Shown here piece by piece: positions 5,844 through 6,707 of a stretch of 6,707 nucleotides of DNA. The notes under the pieces were generated by a model. It did no database searches and had not been told where the DNA came from. It saw only the letters and a program-made list of their open reading frames with translations. Position 1 is the stretch's first letter, and every line of letters starts with the position of its first letter. Source of the stretch: Planctomycetaceae bacterium (GTDB lineage Bacteria > Planctomycetota > Phycisphaerae > Phycisphaerales > SM1A02); assembly GCA_002684315.1 (NCBI GenBank), contig NYVB01000006.1, positions 27,356 through 34,062 on the forward strand, given 5' to 3'. Both the position numbers and the translations under genes were made by a program.

Positions 5844-6707
5844 TCACCCGCCGATGGCTGACTGCATTTCCAGCATGGGCAGCAGGATGGCTGTCAGCAC
5901 GAATGCCGCCACGCAGGCCATGACGACCAGCAGAAGGGGGGGGAGAGCCTTGGTCACGATCTTCAGAGTCTGGTCCACTTGGCGATCAAAGGCATTTGCC
6001 GCATGAAGAAGCATCGGTTCGAGACGACCGGATCTTTCGCCCATGTTGACGATCTGTATCAGCAGTGGGGGGAAGAATCCGCTGCGTTCCAGTGGCTCCG
6101 CAAGAGATTGACCGGTCGTGACCTTTTCCTGCACTTCATCGATGGCGGACATCAGGACGGTGTTTCCAAGCGTGTCTCTGACGATGTTCAATGCATTCAG
6201 AATTGGAATGCCCGCCGAGGCAAGCGTTCCAAGTGTTCTGGTGAAACGTGCGACGGCAACGTCTCTGACCAGTTTCCCGACCAGTGGGAGGCGTAGGGTG
6301 AGGAGGTCGAACTTTCGGCGATTGGAAGGCACGCGGATCCAGGCTCTGTATCCGAAGACAACTCCGCAGACGGTGATGGCCAACAGCCACCACCACATCC
6401 GCACGAAGTCCGCCATGCCCAGCAGGAAAGCGGTCGGCCATGGCATGGTGAACTTCGATTGTGCCGTGAGGGGTTTCATCAGCTCGGGCAGAATGACTGT
6501 CACCAGCACGACCACGCTCATGAGAATGAGAACGCCCACGATCGCCGGGTAGACGGTCGCGCCGATCATTTCCCGTCGCAGCTCTATGGAACGATCCATC
6601 AATTCGGCAAGCTGATGCAGGACCTCATCCATTCTTCCCGAGGCATCAGCGGCTCGAAACATCCCCACCACCAGATCATCGAATGGCCCGCCGTACTCTG
6701 CAGCCGC
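5844..6707 (-). CDS. gspF: GspF, T2SS inner-membrane platform protein (N-terminus outside window)
   Basis: Polytopic inner-membrane protein that contacts the GspE ATPase and GspL and helps drive pseudopilus assembly. The frame is open to the window edge, so 287 residues are visible of a protein that is usually about 400; roughly the first 115 are missing. Visible residues 8-50 are the end of the first T2SSF domain, including a degenerate 'RAADASGRMDEVL' version of the family G-E-x-S-G-x-L-x-x-(V/M)-L motif, with the usual Gly-Glu replaced by Ala-Asp. The second copy (about 140-255) has 'LASAGIPILNAL' and a canonical 'GERSGRLEPML'. Hydrophobic segments lie at about 51-73, 104-122 and 255-276, the usual three-TM arrangement. 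A GTG at 6671-6669 is an internal codon, not the start, because homologous sequence continues upstream of it. It sits 194 nt upstream of gspG. The PilC/GspF family assignment is firm; GspF rather than PilC rests on the G-L gene order. Confidence 0.93.
   Translation of the reverse strand, partial: AAAEYGGPFDDLVVGMFRAADASGRMDEVLHQLAELMDRSIELRREMIGATVYPAIVGVLILMSVVVLVTVILPELMKPLTAQSKFTMPWPTAFLLGMADFVRMWWWLLAITVCGVVFGYRAWIRVPSNRRKFDLLTLRLPLVGKLVRDVAVARFTRTLGTLASAGIPILNALNIVRDTLGNTVLMSAIDEVQEKVTTGQSLAEPLERSGFFPPLLIQIVNMGERSGRLEPMLLHAANAFDRQVDQTLKIVTKALPPLLLVVMACVAAFVLTAILLPMLEMQSAIGG

Overview
This window is one polycistronic block, read entirely on the minus strand, that encodes the inner-membrane platform and pseudopilus of a type II secretion system (T2SS, Gsp). 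In transcription order (high to low coordinates) the genes are gspF (5' end outside the window), gspG, gspH, gspI, gspJ, gspK and a gspL-like gene whose 3' end is outside the window. This is the canonical T2SS F-G-H-I-J-K-L order. gspC/D/E would be expected upstream and gspM downstream, but neither side is visible. No RNA gene, insertion sequence, CRISPR array or plus-strand gene can be supported.

Region by region: 5844-6707 is the C-terminal part of the GspF platform protein. 5650-5843 is the only sizeable non-coding gap; it holds small dyads and could house a promoter or an mRNA processing site ahead of the major pseudopilin gene. 5188-5649 is GspG, the major pseudopilin. After a short gap, gspH to gspL (5116 down to 1) are packed end to end, with four consecutive overlaps of 7, 4, 4 and 1 nt that suggest translational coupling. 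GspG-K should be cleaved by a prepilin peptidase (not in the window). G would form the pseudopilus shaft, H/I/J/K the tip, and F plus L would anchor it and link it to the GspE ATPase.

The genes are individually recognisable, but three consecutive proteins carry unusual low-complexity additions. GspJ ends in a Pro7/Glu6 junction followed by a Gly-Arg-Pro repeat tail of about 58 residues. GspK has a Ser/Gly/Arg-rich insert between its two helix-hairpin-helix-like halves. GspL, already longer than usual, ends in an acidic and then Ser-rich tail that runs off the window. GspG and GspH also have Ala instead of Gly just before the predicted prepilin cleavage site.

The organism is a moderately GC-rich bacterium. 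The divergent, extended T2SS proteins and the R-A-F-S-L-(I/V)-E type prepilin sites fit Planctomycetota (for example Phycisphaerae-like) or a related lineage. That placement is an inference from style, not from a marker gene. I see no wholly new system; the novelty candidates are the tails on J, K and L and the F-G gap.
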